A stretch of DNA of 64,000 bases from Mrakia gelida (Eukaryota > Basidiomycota > Tremellomycetes > Cystofilobasidiales > Mrakiaceae), in assembly GCA_024345305.1 (NCBI GenBank), contig BRON01000013.1, positions 434,001 through 498,000 on the forward strand, read 5' to 3'. The position numbers were made by a program, and so were the translations under genes. Below are positions 61,701 through 64,000 of the stretch, in pieces (the stretch's first letter is position 1; each line of letters opens with the position of its first letter). The notes under the pieces were generated by a model. That model saw only the letters and a list, made by a program, of their open reading frames with translations, searched no databases and had not been told where the DNA came from.

Positions 61701-62547
61701 ATCGAGGCCGCTGGGAAGGTCCGGAGAAGGACGAGATGCAGAGGGTCGCATCGTTCGACTGCCCTTCGCATCCTTCGAGTACTGACCTGAGCTTCGTCCC
61801 TCTTTCCTCACTTCAACAGATGGGCCGTGGAAGGACGACTCAAGGAACCATCTGCGCGTGCTTGATCTCCAGTGTCATCAGCGAGGATATCCAGGAGTCC
61901 GTCGTCGAGTCGAAGATGGAAGACAGCGCTGAGGCCAATCCCTACGTCAATGGTACGTGCTCCCGCTTCTCGACCCTCAATCCGCAGCTCGTCTGACCTT
62001 TGTTCTCTTCGCATACTGCAGGAGAGTACAAGACCATCCTCAGTCTCGTCTCGGTCCTCTCGCACGGGAAGATCGCGAAGCGGCTCGCAGATCGAGGTTC
62101 GTCCTTTCGTCCCTCGTCTCTCGTTTCGACGCCAGGTCTGACTCTTTTTTTTCCTTTCGTCCAGCCATCGATCATCTCGACGGAGTCCAGAACCTCAGGA
62201 AGGCCGTCTACGACTACAAAGCGAGTCCTCGGTCTTTCCTCTCTCCTTCGTTCTTCGACGCGTCTGACTCCCTTTCCTTTCTCTCTCGCCTTCGTGTTCC
62301 TCAGCTTAAAGCCGAGGCCGCTCCCGACGGATCCACCAAGCAAGCGATGCTTCACGAGCTCGGAATCAACTACCTCTACCGATACGGAGTCCTCATCACC
62401 CTCGCCAACTACCTCATCGAGAAGCGAGCCGAGCTCAAGCAGGCTTCCTCGTCCTCCTCCCCTTCGCCCGACGCGACGTCCTTCCCCGATTGGCTTCGAG
62501 ATCATCGAGAGATCAAGACCGTCATGAGGGTTAGCTCGTTGGATTAG
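55727..62547 (+). CDS. Paladin-like inositol-phosphate/tyrosine phosphatase family protein, three repeats
   Basis: Thirty-two exons from 55727-55854 to 62305-62547 sum to 4209 nt (1402 aa) with all phases consistent. Three tandem repeats each carry an REEP-[IL]-[VL]-YI-[NS]-[GS]-x-P-[FH]-x-LR strand and a CX5R-like P-loop. Repeat 1 starts at the N-terminus (GSADYLLGSIAGVV, FILKTDHYPTGRALDLE) with loop SCGMGVVRTT (Cys about 257). Repeat 2 has LNDQLGRGRST, where Asp (about 771) replaces the Cys. Repeat 3 has NCQMGRGRTT (Cys about 1233). Sequence between them includes DVMTPSEVYATMVKEGYRVDY-like segments shared by all three. Family members (animal PALD1) are phosphatase-like; polyphosphoinositide and phytase-like activities are discussed for related domains. 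Activity here is inferred for repeats 1 and 3 only. The intron at 62221 has a GC donor. Two exons are 17 nt. Confidence 0.9.
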
Positions 62548-62843
62548 TTCCGTTCCGTCGCGACTCGTTGCTCTCGGTTCGCATATCTTTTAGATCTCCT
62601 CGCCTTCGCCCGTCCGTCGCACATCTCATCCTCACGATCTATCACGATTCATTATTCTTTCTCCCCTACCTCTCCTTCAAATCTTCTCTCGCAAAAAGTT
62701 CTCGTCAAAGTGTGGTCGAGAGTAGATAGGCATTCCATTCCCAAGTGATTCAAAGGGCCCGAAGGAGAAGTACAATAAGAGAAGAGCAAAGAGAGCAAAG
62801 AAAAAGCTAGGAGGGTCGTGAACGGGCAAGAAGGATGAGAAAA
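62548..62843. other. Convergent 3' interval
   Basis: 296 bp between the paladin-like stop (plus) and the permease stop (minus). T-rich then purine-rich; no feature seen. Confidence 0.5.
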
Positions 62844-64000
62844 TCAGGTAGAGATAGGGTTGGGAAGAACCTTGGCCTCTCGGTTGACGTCCCTCTGGGA
62901 AAGACTCTCCTCGGGAACGGCGTGGGAGTGGTGGTGAAGGTTGGGAGTTCCCTCGATGTGCTCGGGGTAGTCTGAGAACGAAAGAACCAGCGAAAGAAAG
63001 GTCAGTTCGGGAAGGGAGGAGGAGAGGGAAGAGAGAAGACAAAGACTCACCAGCCTTTCGGTTCTTCTCGTCCAACTCAGCGTCCACAGTCTCCATGACT
63101 CCTCCAGTTCCGTAACCATCGTCCGAGTCGTCGAGTCCGAGTCGAGCTCGGTTGGCCTCCTCTCGCTTGTGAAGGTATCCTCCGAGGAAGAACAAGCAGG
63201 TCGAGATGATGGTGCAGGCGATGGCGGTCGAGTATCTGCAAGACGAGGAGAAGAAAAGAAACACGAGGTCAGCGAGAGGGAAAGAAGAAGACGAAAGACA
63301 CGACGCGCACTCACCCCTTGGTCCATCGAGGAGCCTCGGTAGTCTTGTAAGCCTGAAGAGGGACCCAAGCGAAGAAGGCCCATCCGAAGCAAAAGACGGA
63401 TCCCATGACGATAGCTCGTTCCTCAGCGTTCCTCTTGGTGAGTCGGTTGATCCATCCGAAGAAGAGAGGGTTGGGAGCTCCCATCAAACCGAGAAGGAAG
63501 TATCCAGCCCACTTGAGATCGTTAGGGACGTTCCAGATTCGGAGGATGGTGACGGCGAGGAGGTTGATGGCTTGGATGACGGCGAGCATGCTGAGGAGGA
63601 CGAGTAGAGCGAAGTCAGTTCGAGTTCGAGTTTCAGACGCGATGGCGAGAGGGCGTCGGGTGCACTCACGCCCAAATGTTCCAGATACCGGCGAGGGATC
63701 CAGTGAAGAAGGTGGTGACGGCGATGATGGCGAAGATTCCAGTGGGGATGGTGTTGATGAGCTCGACGGAGTACTTTGGGGTTCCGTCGGGGTTGAGGAC
63801 GGACTTGAGCCAGAGGGTCATCTGGAAAAGGGAAAGAGGGAACGGACGCGAGGTGATCAGAGCGAGTTCGACTCGAGGAGACTCGAAGAGGATAAGAGAA
63901 GACGCACCTGTCCGGCGGGGTAGGTCTCGATGAGGAAGATAGTGATCATGGCAGTGCAGAGGTAGATGTGCTGAAGAGGAGGGGAAAGCGAGGCGAGAAG
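62844..64000 (-). CDS. MFS permease, Fen2/Dal5 (anion:cation symporter) type, 5' part outside window
   Basis: Exons 63970-63908, 63821-63670, 63590-63315, 63235-63051 and 62971-62844 encode the C-terminal half; the 5' exons lie beyond 64000. The protein is polytopic: YLCTAMITIFLIETYPAGQ, IPTGIFAIIAVTTFFTGSLAG, IQAINLLAVTILRIW, LKWAGYFLLGLMGAPNPLFFGW, AIVMGSVFCFGWAFFAWVPL and STAIACTIISTCLFFLGGYL. The loop WLKSVLNPDGTPKYSVELIN and the NPLFFGWINRLTKRNAEERA motif are typical of fungal vitamin/amide permeases (pantothenate Fen2, allantoate Dal5, nicotinate Tna1). The tail is hydrophilic with HHHSHA. The exact substrate cannot be assigned from this half. Confidence 0.85.

Overview
The window is nuclear DNA from a GC-rich, very intron-dense fungus. 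It is most likely a basidiomycete, and tentatively a Pucciniomycotina yeast-like lineage, although the sequence alone does not fix the taxon. The reasons are genes cut into many short exons by introns of roughly 60-140 bp, a nearly invariant GCTGAC-type branch site, C/G-ending codons with heavy use of CGA (Arg) and GGA (Gly), and basidiomycete-type gene content (GPI-anchored GH79, CAP10/GT90 glycosyltransferase). I built gene models by hand from splice signals. For most genes the exon lengths sum to a multiple of three with every junction phase consistent.

Layout. 1-2119 (+): 3' part of an FLVCR-like MFS transporter. 2290-5642 (-): an acidic protein of unknown function, then a PNG1-type peptide:N-glycanase fused to an L-type lectin domain. 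5836-6740 (+): small RRM protein. 7098-11101 (+): ORC1. 11564-15542 (-): GPI-anchored GH79 beta-glucuronidase-like enzyme in 17 exons. 16195-18198 (-): cyclophilin A in 15 exons. 19205-21792 (+): secreted Ala/Pro/Glu-rich protein with repeated N-glycosylation sequons. 22182-23616 (+): NAC alpha. 24662-28591 (+): mitochondrial aconitase. 29282-29704 (-): small unknown ORF. 30038-31421 and 31723-33275 (+): two unknown proteins. 33754-35795 (+): stand-alone SRA-YDG protein.

35796-37818 is a 2 kb interval between two convergent genes. It holds two diverged copies of an element that folds into long stem-loops, a candidate structured RNA. 37819-41453 (-): Myb/SANT-like plus RRM protein. 42178-46682 (+): HSP104 disaggregase with a heat-shock-element-like site upstream. 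47055-48118 (-): F-box protein. 48342-51532 (+): CAP10-like glycosyltransferase. 52039-53012 (+): low-complexity unknown. 53369-55282 (-): arrestin-like protein. 55727-62547 (+): paladin-like phosphatase with three tandem repeats in 32 exons. 62844-64000 (-): 3' part of a Fen2/Dal5-type MFS permease running off the right edge.

This is an ordinary housekeeping chromosome segment with no mobile element, CRISPR array, rRNA or recognisable tRNA. Genes are mostly independent single transcription units. PNG1 and the RRM gene share a 193-bp divergent promoter. The most interesting signals are the PNGase-lectin fusion, the duplicated stem-loop element, the extreme microexon structure of several genes, an ACGCGT motif concentrated in introns, and a second class of 5' splice site (GTNCGT) beside GTGAGT.
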